19,496 nucleotides of DNA from CAYMTV01 sp964393525. GTDB lineage: Bacteria; Patescibacteriota; Microgenomatia; Daviesbacterales; UBA10151. The position numbers and the translations under genes were made by a program. This document shows, one piece after another, positions 5,091 through 11,376 of the stretch. How positions within the stretch are numbered: the first letter of the stretch is position 1; every line of letters starts with the position of its first letter. The notes beneath the pieces were generated by a model that saw nothing but the letters and a program-made list of their open reading frames with translations, was not told the origin of the DNA and searched no databases. The stretch is from assembly GCA_964393525.1 (NCBI GenBank), contig CAYMTV010000021.1, positions 1 through 19,496 on the forward strand, read 5' to 3'.

Positions 5091-6804
5091 TCTCCATATT
5101 AAACAGCGGGGATTTAATTGAAATATAACCAGGGNNNNNNNNNNTGGTTGAGAAGGATATATTGGCAGTTGTTCCATTATCGGAATAAACAACCGAGACA
5201 GAAGAAATTGAGGTAACTGCTCCCCCATGTTCATTGGCTTTGCTCCTCATCTCTGAGATTGAAAATGGATTACCACTCCAACATGAGGTATCAACTGGAG
5301 AAACTCTATCTTTTGAGTCACCCGACTGATAAACTATAAAAGAGTTTAAAATATCCGACATCTCCTCACTGTTTAACCAGGGGTGTGACCTGCCGCAGGA
5401 AGAACCTGAGCGGTCTTTATACCAACCTTTATAAAACCAGGGCGAACCGGCAATTTTTTCGTAAGCATCCGGCGTCCAACAGGTTCTATTCCCGCATTTG
5501 GTATCCCATCCCGAGTTATTGCCATACCCTCCGGTTGTTGAAGAATACTGGGCGTTTGACCCGCCTTCTAAAACCCAGCCGCGGGTTTCATTTACTGCCT
5601 CCTCCCATGCCCCGCCCTTGTTGGAATCTTTATAGACCTGACATGATTCGCTAGCGCAGATTGAGCCCCCGGAGCGCACCGCATAAGTCCTGGCAGCTAT
5701 AGCCTGGGCTTTTAAGGCTTCCTTAGGGAAAGAATTGGGCATCTCATAAATCCGCTTCATGTACTCATCCTCAAATGCTCTGCTTCCAAAACCTGTAACA
5801 TTGATTGTTGCGGGAACTGAATAACCTTTATTTAAGCTAGCTCCGGGGTAATAGGCTTTTAAAATATCCTCTGCTGATTGTCCAGCCTCTGCTCTGCCCT
5901 TGGCGCCGTACTGGCTCATGCCGTTTCTGTGAGTATATGCGCCAAAAGAAAAAGCTGCAAAAGCTGGCGAAAAACCCGGGTCAAAGTTTGGCCGGGCATT
6001 GGCATCATCAGCTAGTGGTACATCTCCAACAGAGGTAGTAAATGTTCCGGATTTGGCAGACAAAATTGCCTGCTGCTTGGCTGTCAGTTCGGCAATCTTT
6101 CCGGTTAAATCTTTTTGATAATCTTGAGCCTTTTTAATCTCACCACCCAAAAATTGGGCATTAGCATCAACTTGTACTTGAAGAGAAGCCAGGGTCACCT
6201 TATCTTTTTGCAGCTTGTCTTTTTGAGTTAAAAGGTCCAGCATCTCGGAGGTCACAGAAGTTATTATCTTCTGGTCTTCTTTGGTGGCTGCCTGGCGTAA
6301 AAATAGCTCCCTAAAAAGCCCGGCTGAATTTTGCGAAGACAAAAGAACAATCAAAGGTGAAGTTAAAAATGAGCGGATATAGTACGAGCGGACCCTGTGT
6401 TCCAAAAGTGCCTGTTGAATCGCAACTTTTTCTGTTCTAATGTTTAAATCTTTTTCCTTTTCCTGGATCTTATAAGACAGGGCAGTTAAGTTAACCTGGA
6501 TCTGGGCAAGCTGCCTTTTTAAGGATTCAAACTGTCCTTCCAAGGGTTTGGTGGCAGCTACCGAAAGCTCTCTGGCTTTATTAAGCTCATCTATTTGCTT
6601 TTGCAAAACCTCTACCTCATCAGCATGAATGGGAAAAGTTAAAACGTAAAAGTTAAAGGTCAAAAATACAAATAAAAAGCTTAAAAGTTTAATCAGTTTT
6701 GAATTTTGAATTGTAATTTTGCATTTTGACTTTTGATTTTTGACTTGTCTGAGCAGCATATCCCAAATTTTACCATGAACCATGAACTTCCAACCAATAA
6801 CCAA
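5083..6804 (-). CDS. Secreted coiled-coil SpoIID/LytB-domain protein (contains 10-N gap)
   Basis: About 573 residues as assembled. A signal-peptide-like hydrophobic core lies at 39-58 with likely cleavage after PIHA (61). Long charged coiled coils follow (about 62-135 and 175-250), as in PcsB/CwlO/EnvC-type wall proteins. A SpoIID/LytB domain starts at about 285: GAYTHRNGMSQYGAKGRAEAG (289-308), ILKAYYPG (314-321), FPKEALKAQAIAARTYAV (359-376), SSTTGGYGN (421-429). In Bacillus, SpoIID cleaves glycan strands and LytB enhances an amidase, so a role in cell-wall remodelling outside the membrane is likely. Ten Ns (5135-5144) interrupt it near the C-terminus. Reading resumes in frame with PGYISIKSPLFN, as expected for the family end. 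Starts at 6804, 6783 or 6759 are all possible. Confidence 0.87.
   Translation of the reverse strand: MVIGWKFMVHGKIWDMLLRQVKNQKSKCKITIQNSKLIKLLSFLFVFLTFNFYVLTFPIHADEVEVLQKQIDELNKARELSVAATKPLEGQFESLKRQLAQIQVNLTALSYKIQEKEKDLNIRTEKVAIQQALLEHRVRSYYIRSFLTSPLIVLLSSQNSAGLFRELFLRQAATKEDQKIITSVTSEMLDLLTQKDKLQKDKVTLASLQVQVDANAQFLGGEIKKAQDYQKDLTGKIAELTAKQQAILSAKSGTFTTSVGDVPLADDANARPNFDPGFSPAFAAFSFGAYTHRNGMSQYGAKGRAEAGQSAEDILKAYYPGASLNKGYSVPATINVTGFGSRAFEDEYMKRIYEMPNSFPKEALKAQAIAARTYAVRSGGSICASESCQVYKDSNKGGAWEEAVNETRGWVLEGGSNAQYSSTTGGYGNNSGWDTKCGNRTCWTPDAYEKIAGSPWFYKGWYKDRSGSSCGRSHPWLNSEEMSDILNSFIVYQSGDSKDRVSPVDTSCWSGNPFSISEMRSKANEHGGAVTSISSVSVVYSDNGTTANISFSTXXXXPGYISIKSPLFNMEKK
5135..5144. other. Assembly gap (10 Ns)
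   Basis: A run of ten N characters inside the SpoIID-type gene. Ten is a common placeholder length, so the true distance is unknown. Both sides read in the same frame as given, but the SpoIID C-terminus here is probably missing residues. Confidence 0.97.
6634..6747. repeat. AT-rich inverted repeat inside the SpoIID-type coding region
   Basis: The left arm (about 6634-6680) is AAAAGTTAAAACGTAAAAG-type; the right arm (about 6695-6747) is TTTTGAATTTTGAATTG...TTTTTGACTTG. Read on the minus strand the right arm contains GTCAAAATGCAAAATTACA, identical to the sequence around the start of the four-helix-bundle gene (8187-8205). From that ATG (6724) a 12-codon remnant reads MQNYNSKFKTD-stop, matching the four-helix-bundle N-terminus MQNYSLKFKSD. 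It is therefore a decayed copy of that element, now read in another frame as residues about 20-57 of the SpoIID-type protein. Confidence 0.65.
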
Positions 6805-6808
6805 TTTG

Positions 6809-6817
6809 TGCTAATCT
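6809..6817 (+). promoter_or_regulatory. Extended -10 box of the pilin-like operon
   Basis: TGCTAATCT ends 7 nt before ATG 6825, matching an extended -10 (TGn + TAATCT) and implying a leaderless message. The identical nonamer stands 6 nt before the last pilin-like gene (11362-11370). The -35 at about 6788 (TTCCAA) is weak. Confidence 0.5.
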
Positions 6818-6824
6818 GGGATTA

Positions 6825-8174
6825 ATGCCCAAGGTATTAAATTTTTTTCCCTTGTTTCTAATATTCATTAATGCTATCATTTTTACCCCCAGAGCTTTGG
6901 CTCAACATCCAGCTTGCGATATTAATGCTATAAAAGGTGTAAAACCCCTAGCTGAAAAGGGAGATATTGAATCTTGCCCACCCGACACTTGTTATAGTGA
7001 TTCTGGGATAGATTCATCCGTAAGATACGCTTGTTACAAAATAGAGGCCAAACAACCTCCTCCCCCAAATGTCCCTACAATTACTGGTACAGCTTCAATT
7101 TTGGTAGAACCTTCCTCAATACAACAAGGAGACAAAATTACCTATACAGTGAGCGGTAAAGGATTTGGGGGATATATTTTTTTCAACACAATTGCTGGTC
7201 AAGGAAGCCTTGGATATACCCGAACTCCAGAGACTATAGTTTTTATTGTAGGAGATAAAGGATGCACTTTTGGAGGACAAAATTCTGTTTTTAATGCTAG
7301 CTTAAGAAATAACCCAAATCACGGATGCAGAGTAGTTGACCCGTCTGAGCAAACTTGGACTATGAAAATTACACGACCTGGATATCGTGTGGATCAAAAA
7401 TTTGAAGCTGGTTTACTTTCAGCAGATGGCAAATCAATAATTACTTTAAAAGGATATACTGTGGGAAACCCAACGTCTGAGCAGCTAAATGAAACGTTAA
7501 AAGTTTCTATAGATCCGCCTGGACCGTTTAATAATGATGTTGATAATGAAGTCACTATAACTTGGTCTCCTGCTAATTTTAATGCGGATTATTTAGTAGA
7601 TACGAATTTTCCTAGCCATATAGCTTTACCCGGAGTGAAACATTGTACATCTAGTACAAATAGCTGTTCCCGTACTGGAATTATTCCGAAAGCTGTTCCT
7701 GAAGGCGACATTAGTTTTATCGTGACTGAAGAAGGTAGTGCTAACAGGGGTGTTGGGACTGTCAAGGTTATAGCTGTAATCGCTCCAGATGTAACCATAG
7801 CAGCACAAACCCAACAAAAGCCGTTAACTCAGAACAGCCGCGGAGGTGGAGAGTCTTGTGATCCGGAGACTGGAGCTTTGATTGCTAACGGAAAAGGGGT
7901 GATGACTGCAATTGGTTGTGTTCCTACCGAACCGCAAGCTTTTGTCAATGGGGTTATAAGATATGGGACTTTAGCCTCAGGGGGGCTCGCTCTACTTTTA
8001 ATGATCCTGGCCTCTGTAAGATATATCTTTTCCGAGGGTAATCCGGATAATATTAAAAAAGCCTGGGATCAGTTTTTAAATGCTTTTATCGGGCTTTTGT
8101 TTATTCTATTTTCCGTACTTTTACTTGAATTGATTGGTGTTGATATACTGGGAATACCGGGACTTTCTGGCTAA
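6825..8174 (+). CDS. Secreted protein with extracellular beta-rich region and C-terminal T4SS-pilin-like module
   Basis: A 449-residue protein. Signal peptide 1-26 (PLFLIFINAIIF...ALA/QHP). A cysteine-containing N-terminal segment (C31, C51, C56, C70) is followed by a proline linker (78-84) and two Ig-like beta-rich stretches (about 88-225 and 226-320; ASILVEPSSIQQGDKITYTVSG, DNEVTITWSP). Then comes the motif GVMTAIGCVPTEP (358-370), which I know from Microgenomates membrane proteins. The C-terminus has two helices (about 381-399 and 419-437) separated by FSEGNPDNIKKAWDQ, the same layout as the small pilin-like proteins downstream. I infer a surface-displayed, membrane-anchored subunit, perhaps an adhesin or tip component. 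Its start is 20 nt from the divergent SpoIID-type gene, and it heads the plus-strand operon. Confidence 0.78.
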   Translation: MPKVLNFFPLFLIFINAIIFTPRALAQHPACDINAIKGVKPLAEKGDIESCPPDTCYSDSGIDSSVRYACYKIEAKQPPPPNVPTITGTASILVEPSSIQQGDKITYTVSGKGFGGYIFFNTIAGQGSLGYTRTPETIVFIVGDKGCTFGGQNSVFNASLRNNPNHGCRVVDPSEQTWTMKITRPGYRVDQKFEAGLLSADGKSIITLKGYTVGNPTSEQLNETLKVSIDPPGPFNNDVDNEVTITWSPANFNADYLVDTNFPSHIALPGVKHCTSSTNSCSRTGIIPKAVPEGDISFIVTEEGSANRGVGTVKVIAVIAPDVTIAAQTQQKPLTQNSRGGGESCDPETGALIANGKGVMTAIGCVPTEPQAFVNGVIRYGTLASGGLALLLMILASVRYIFSEGNPDNIKKAWDQFLNAFIGLLFILFSVLLLELIGVDILGIPGLSG

Positions 8175-8640
8175 GTTAAAAGTCAAAGGTCAAAATGCAA
8201 AATTACAGTTTAAAATTTAAAAGTGATTTGAGACAAAGGTGTTATCAGTTTAGTTTGGACATAATCAATTTAGCTGATCATCTACCTAACAAACGCGCGG
8301 TCTGGATAATTATGGATCAGCTAATCCGCTCCGCTACTTCTATTGGGGCCAATCTCACTGAGGCTAGAGCCTCTAGTTCCCGATTAGAATTTAAAAAGTT
8401 TTATGAGATAGCTCTTAAAAGTGCTAATGAAACAAAATACTGGCTTAGTCTTTTAAAAGATTCCCACTTGGCTGACAAGCAAATTATTGATAATTTACTT
8501 AATGAGGTTTCGGAAATTGCTAATATGATTGCAGCAGGAGTTTTAAAGTTGAAGAATAAGCATAGAATTGCGTTTATATAAGTTTTGACTTTTTACTTGT
8601 ATTTTTGACTTTTGATTTTTGAATTTTGAACTTTAAATTA
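8174..8640 (+). mobile_element. Four-helix-bundle (IVS-type) element with AT-rich inverted flanks
   Basis: A gene of the S23/23S-rRNA-intervening-sequence protein family is flanked on the left by about 8174-8224 (AAAAGTCAAAGGTCAAAATG...) and on the right by 8581-8640 (...TTTTGACTTTTGATTTTTGAATTTTGAAC). The right flank reverse-complemented aligns imperfectly with the left. In 23S rRNA, genes of this family sit in intervening sequences whose ends pair as a long stem. Here the same layout stands alone between two pilin-like genes, and relatives lie at 4971-5090 and 6634-6747. No transposase is encoded, so the mechanism is unknown. Confidence 0.5.
8195..8581 (+). CDS. Four-helix-bundle protein (S23 / 23S rRNA IVS family)
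   Basis: 128 residues, typical length for the family. Conserved features are the RxRCYQFSLDIINLADHLP start, the central DQLIRSATSIGANLTEARASSSRLEFKKFYEIA (the family hallmark is RSA.SI..N..Ea....s..e...f..iA), the ALKSANETKYWLSLL helix, and a C-terminal helix NLLNEVSEIANMIAAGVLKLK. The family forms homopentameric helical bundles. It occurs in 23S rRNA insertions and as the related Avd accessory proteins of diversity-generating retroelements, and its biochemical role is unresolved. No reverse transcriptase or variable repeat is visible here. The start ATG is itself part of the left AT-rich repeat, so its first residues (MQNYSLKFK) are repeat-encoded. It interrupts the pilin-like operon in the same orientation. 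Confidence 0.9.
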   Translation: MQNYSLKFKSDLRQRCYQFSLDIINLADHLPNKRAVWIIMDQLIRSATSIGANLTEARASSSRLEFKKFYEIALKSANETKYWLSLLKDSHLADKQIIDNLLNEVSEIANMIAAGVLKLKNKHRIAFI

Positions 8641-8642
8641 TC

Positions 8643-9008
8643 ATGAAGATTGCTTTAAGCCTTCCCACATTCAACAACATCAACAACCCGCCTGGGTTTA
8701 GATTTTCCCAGCAGGGAGCAACCGATCAAACAACCTTAGGCTATGTCCTAAGCCAAATATTTACCATATTTTTCTACGTCGGCGGGTTTTTAATGTTTGC
8801 CTACTTAACTTGGGGGGTATTTCAATACATTACTGCCAGAGGCCTGAAAGAGGATTTGGCCAAAGCCCGATCCAAAATTACCTGGTCAATATTAGGGTTT
8901 ATACTGCTAATTGGCTCCTTTTTTATCTCTCAATACGTCCAGACCATTTTCCCACTTACTACCTCAAAAGGAACACCGGTACAAATTAGACAAATAACAC
9001 CACCATGA
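8643..9008 (+). CDS. T4SS pilin-like two-helix membrane protein 1 (divergent)
   Basis: 121 residues. Two membrane helices lie at about 33-61 (YVLSQIFTIFFYVGGFLMFAYLTW) and 78-100 (ITWSILGFILLIGSFFISQYV). The loop YITARGLKEDLAKARSKI replaces the SGGDKEKVASARKKI of the later members but keeps the spacing and the KAR. The N-terminal part (FRFSQQGATDQTT) would be outside the cell, without a clear cleaved signal. The start follows the AT-rich repeat directly, and a possible TTGATT-N16-TAAATT promoter (8612-8639) built from that repeat could drive a leaderless message. It ends with an ATGA overlap to the next gene. Confidence 0.78.
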   Translation: MKIALSLPTFNNINNPPGFRFSQQGATDQTTLGYVLSQIFTIFFYVGGFLMFAYLTWGVFQYITARGLKEDLAKARSKITWSILGFILLIGSFFISQYVQTIFPLTTSKGTPVQIRQITPP

Positions 9009-9319
9009 ACCCTGTTTATGCAGCACCAATCAATTTGTCAGAAGAATATTCTTTTGGCGGAATCGACACCTTGGGCCAGGGAATCAGCTACTTAGTTACG
9101 CCGGCCCTGGCTTTGGCCGGAGTTATATTCATGTTCTGGTTTCTTTGGGCGGCGTTTGATTTAATAATCTCCGGAGGGGATAAAGAGAAGGTTGCTGCAG
9201 CCAGAAATAAGATTAATCACACTTTAATTGGACTGTCTCTTTTGATTGTATTATTCTTAATATTACAGTACCTACCGGAAGCCCTGGGATTAAAGGGCTT
9301 TAAAATTATTGGACCATGA
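9005..9319 (+). CDS. T4SS pilin-like two-helix membrane protein 2
   Basis: 104 residues. The N-terminal extracellular stretch is short (MNPVYAAPINLSEEYSFGG). Helix 1 is about 27-52 (ISYLVTPALALAGVIFMFWF), the loop is DLIISGGDKEKVAAARNKI, and helix 2 is about 70-90 (LIGLSLLIVLFLILQYL). This matches the T4SS-pilin/VirB2-like layout common in CPR genomes, in which two transmembrane helices are joined by a charged cytoplasmic loop. The start overlaps the previous stop by 4 nt (ATGA), and the end overlaps the next gene the same way, indicating translational coupling. Confidence 0.82.
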   Translation: MNPVYAAPINLSEEYSFGGIDTLGQGISYLVTPALALAGVIFMFWFLWAAFDLIISGGDKEKVAAARNKINHTLIGLSLLIVLFLILQYLPEALGLKGFKIIGP

Positions 9320-9627
9320 ATTTTGATCAAATATTTGGCACTATAGACCCTCCAGCTCCGGTTAAAGCAATCGGCACCGGCACCGATGGGTTAAATACTT
9401 ATTTTAAAAACTTTGCTGCATTATTTTTCATCTTTGGCGGGATTGCTTTTGTCATAATGTTTCTTTGGGGAGCAATTGACATGATCATCTCAATGGGCGA
9501 CAAAGAAAAAGTTGCTAAAGCCAGGCAAAAAATCAATTGGGCAATCATCGGACTTATTCTTTTATCGCTTTCCTTTGTCATCTTTAGGGTAATTGAACAA
9601 GTGACCGGACTTAAACTTATAATATGA
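9316..9627 (+). CDS. T4SS pilin-like two-helix membrane protein 3
   Basis: 103 residues. Helix 1 is at about 32-54 (FAALFFIFGGIAFVIMFLWG), loop MIISMGDKEKVAKARQKI, and helix 2 at about 73-95 (WAIIGLILLSLSFVIFRVIEQ). The first glycine of the GGDKEKV motif is a methionine here. No signal peptide is visible; the N-terminus MNFDQIFGTIDPPAPVKA is short and polar. ATGA overlaps bind it to both neighbours. Paralogous to the flanking genes by motif and layout. Confidence 0.83.
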   Translation: MNFDQIFGTIDPPAPVKAIGTGTDGLNTYFKNFAALFFIFGGIAFVIMFLWGAIDMIISMGDKEKVAKARQKINWAIIGLILLSLSFVIFRVIEQVTGLKLII

Positions 9628-9986
9628 TAAAAGAGGTTTTTGCCCAGCCAAAACCAATCGGCTTTCCTCAACCCTCCGGTTTTGGGGTTCAGGTTGGAAA
9701 AGAAAATGTTGGCCCTTTGTTTGGTACAGTTGTCAGAAACGGTATTAGACTCGCTTTTACTATTGCGGCTATTGCGGTTTTAATAATGTTTCTTTGGGGT
9801 ACTATTGACTGGATATTCTCAGGTGGAGATAAGGAGAAGGTAGCCTCAGCCAGAAAAAAGATTATCAGCGCGATAGTCGGTTTAGTCTTAATCTCTTTAA
9901 CCTTTGTGATTTTAGGAGCCTTAGGCCAAATTACCAGCTTTGACCTATTAGGGGATTTGGTAATTCCGTTTTTGGGAGATAAATGA
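9624..9986 (+). CDS. T4SS pilin-like two-helix membrane protein 4
   Basis: 120 residues. The N-terminal region (FAQPKPIGFPQPSGFGVQVG) is proline/glycine-rich and likely extracytoplasmic. Helix 1 is at about 40-64 (IRLAFTIAAIAVLIMFLWG), loop WIFSGGDKEKVASARKKI, and helix 2 at about 84-106 (SAIVGLVLISLTFVILGALGQ). A hydrophobic tail FDLLGDLVIPFLGDK follows. It overlaps both neighbours by 4 nt (ATGA). Confidence 0.84.
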   Translation: MIKEVFAQPKPIGFPQPSGFGVQVGKENVGPLFGTVVRNGIRLAFTIAAIAVLIMFLWGTIDWIFSGGDKEKVASARKKIISAIVGLVLISLTFVILGALGQITSFDLLGDLVIPFLGDK

Positions 9987-10411
9987 TGCTAAAACTGATT
10001 TTGATCTTTTTGATTTTCCTTTTTCAGCTTTCATTAGTAAACCCCGCTTTCTCAGCAAGCCATAATACATTCAATATCCAACAGCCATCAGGTGCAGGAG
10101 TACCAGTTAATCCAAAAACCCAAAGCGCGGAAGGAACAGTAACTATAATTGTTAAGAATTTGGTTTATATCTTTTTTGCTATAGGAGCAATTGGGACTTT
10201 AATCATGTTTCTTTGGGGAGCTGTGGAGTGGATACTTTCCGGTGGAGACAAAGAGAAAGTAGCGTCAGCCAGAAAAAGAATGACTCAAGCCTTAGTTGGA
10301 CTTTTACTTTTAGCGCTTTCCTTTGTCATACTTAGGGTAGTTTCTACACTTGCCGGATTTAATATCTTCCAACCGCTTCAAATACGCGGCTTAGGAAACC
10401 AAAACCCTTAA
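9983..10411 (+). CDS. T4SS pilin-like two-helix membrane protein 5, with signal peptide
   Basis: 142 residues. A clear signal peptide (LKLILIFLIFLFQLSLVNPAFSA) is followed by a polar stretch (HNTFNIQQPSGAGVPVNPKT). Helix 1 is at about 55-78 (IIVKNLVYIFFAIGAIGTLI), loop WILSGGDKEKVASARKRM, and helix 2 at about 98-120 (ALVGLLLLALSFVILRVVS). The tail is FNIFQPLQIRGL. Its loop coding sequence is identical over 32 nt to the next gene. Start ATG overlaps the previous TGA (ATGATG). Confidence 0.85.
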   Translation: MMLKLILIFLIFLFQLSLVNPAFSASHNTFNIQQPSGAGVPVNPKTQSAEGTVTIIVKNLVYIFFAIGAIGTLIMFLWGAVEWILSGGDKEKVASARKRMTQALVGLLLLALSFVILRVVSTLAGFNIFQPLQIRGLGNQNP

Positions 10412-10414
10412 ATA

Positions 10415-10792
10415 ATGAGCCCATTAAATTTTTTAGCTCAAATAACACCAATTAATCCCAAAACGGATATTATTGAACTTGGGAAAACCCAGTCACACGG
10501 AATTGCAGCCAATGAAGATATTGGGAAAATTATTTCCAACGCCACTACCATAATCATGGTTTTTGGGGCAATAGCCGTAATTTTTATGTTTTTATGGGGA
10601 GCATTTGAGTGGATAGTTTCCGGTGGCGACAAAGAGAAAGTAGCGTCAGCCAGAAAAAGGATTGTTCAGGCTTTAATCGGCCTAGCACTTCTGGCTTTAG
10701 CCTATTTAATCATCTTTATCTTTGGCAATATAGTAAAACTTAACCCTCTTGCGCCCTTTGACTTACTTCCCTTAGGGGAACAGATCCGTTGA
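10415..10792 (+). CDS. T4SS pilin-like two-helix membrane protein 6
   Basis: 125 residues. The polar N-terminus (MSPLNFLAQITPINPKTDII) lacks a strong signal. Helix 1 is at about 43-66 (NATTIIMVFGAIAVIFMFLWG), loop WIVSGGDKEKVASARKRI, and helix 2 at about 87-108 (ALIGLALLALAYLIIFIFG). The tail is LNPLAPFDLLPLGEQIR. It starts 3 nt after the previous stop, the only small gap among the tandem set. It shares 32 identical nucleotides in the loop (10628-10659) with its upstream neighbour, so these two are the most recent duplicates or have undergone gene conversion. Confidence 0.84.
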   Translation: MSPLNFLAQITPINPKTDIIELGKTQSHGIAANEDIGKIISNATTIIMVFGAIAVIFMFLWGAFEWIVSGGDKEKVASARKRIVQALIGLALLALAYLIIFIFGNIVKLNPLAPFDLLPLGEQIR

Positions 10793-11337
10793 AGGAAAAC
10801 TTGACAAGATCTAAAAAAGGTGAAAAGATAACTTTAATGATAAAAAAAGCTGCTAGCGTTTTTGCAACCCTAGGTTACCTCGTTTCTGCAGGTTTAATCT
10901 TTGCTCAACAAAACCAACCGGTCCAGCCTGTCCCTCAAGGCGGTATCAGAGTTCCAGTTCAAGTGGGCCCCCCTGCTGTAGGCATTAACCCGGCTGCCGG
11001 AATTGGCACCATTTTATCCAATGCTTTAACTATTATCTTTGTTGCTGCAGCAATTGCAGTATTATTTTTCCTGGTTATTGGAGCCTTTAAATGGATTACC
11101 TCTGGAGGAGATAAAGACGCTGTTGGTGCTGCCAGAAAAACTATTGTGGCAGCTTTAGTTGGCCTGGCAATTCTGGCTTTGGCATTCTTAATAGTGGTCA
11201 TCGTGGGACAAATCCTAAATATTGATATCTTAAGGCTGCAGTTTATCCCCTCCTTAGATGCCTGCCCGGGCGGAGGTAAGCTTGATCCGACAACCGGCAA
11301 CTGCTTGCCTGTCAATGCAGCTCCAGGCCCACGTTAA
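10789..11337 (+). CDS. T4SS pilin-like two-helix membrane protein 7
   Basis: 182 residues from TTG 10789 (TTGA overlap with the previous stop), or 166 from ATG 10837, which would begin directly with a good signal peptide (IKKAASVFATLGYLVSAGLIFA). The ATG may be the true start; a weak AAAGGTG lies about 20 nt upstream of it. A proline-rich segment (QQNQPVQPVPQGGIRVPVQ) follows. Counted from TTG, helix 1 is at about 76-101, the loop WITSGGDKDAVGAARKTI, and helix 2 at about 120-142. The C-terminus adds a two-cysteine extension (ACPGGGKLDPTTGNC) like the CDPETG segment of the 449-residue protein. Last of the contiguous run. Confidence 0.84.
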   Translation: MKENLTRSKKGEKITLMIKKAASVFATLGYLVSAGLIFAQQNQPVQPVPQGGIRVPVQVGPPAVGINPAAGIGTILSNALTIIFVAAAIAVLFFLVIGAFKWITSGGDKDAVGAARKTIVAALVGLAILALAFLIVVIVGQILNIDILRLQFIPSLDACPGGGKLDPTTGNCLPVNAAPGPR

Positions 11338-11340
11338 GAT

Positions 11341-11370
11341 TTGACCTGAATTCTTACTTAATGCTAATCT
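11341..11370 (+). promoter_or_regulatory. Predicted promoter of the ninth pilin-like gene
   Basis: TTGACC (11341-11346), an 18-nt spacer and TAATCT (11365-11370), with the extended -10 TG at 11362-11363. The -10 box ends 6 nt before ATG 11377, so the message is probably leaderless. The nonamer TGCTAATCT also precedes the first gene of the array at 6809. Confidence 0.62.
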
Positions 11371-11376
11371 GATAAT

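Noticed and set aside
8195..8581. Diversity-generating retroelement (Avd-like accessory protein)
   Set aside because: No reverse transcriptase and no template or variable repeat pair with adenine-specific changes is visible; the closest match is the plain IVS-type family.
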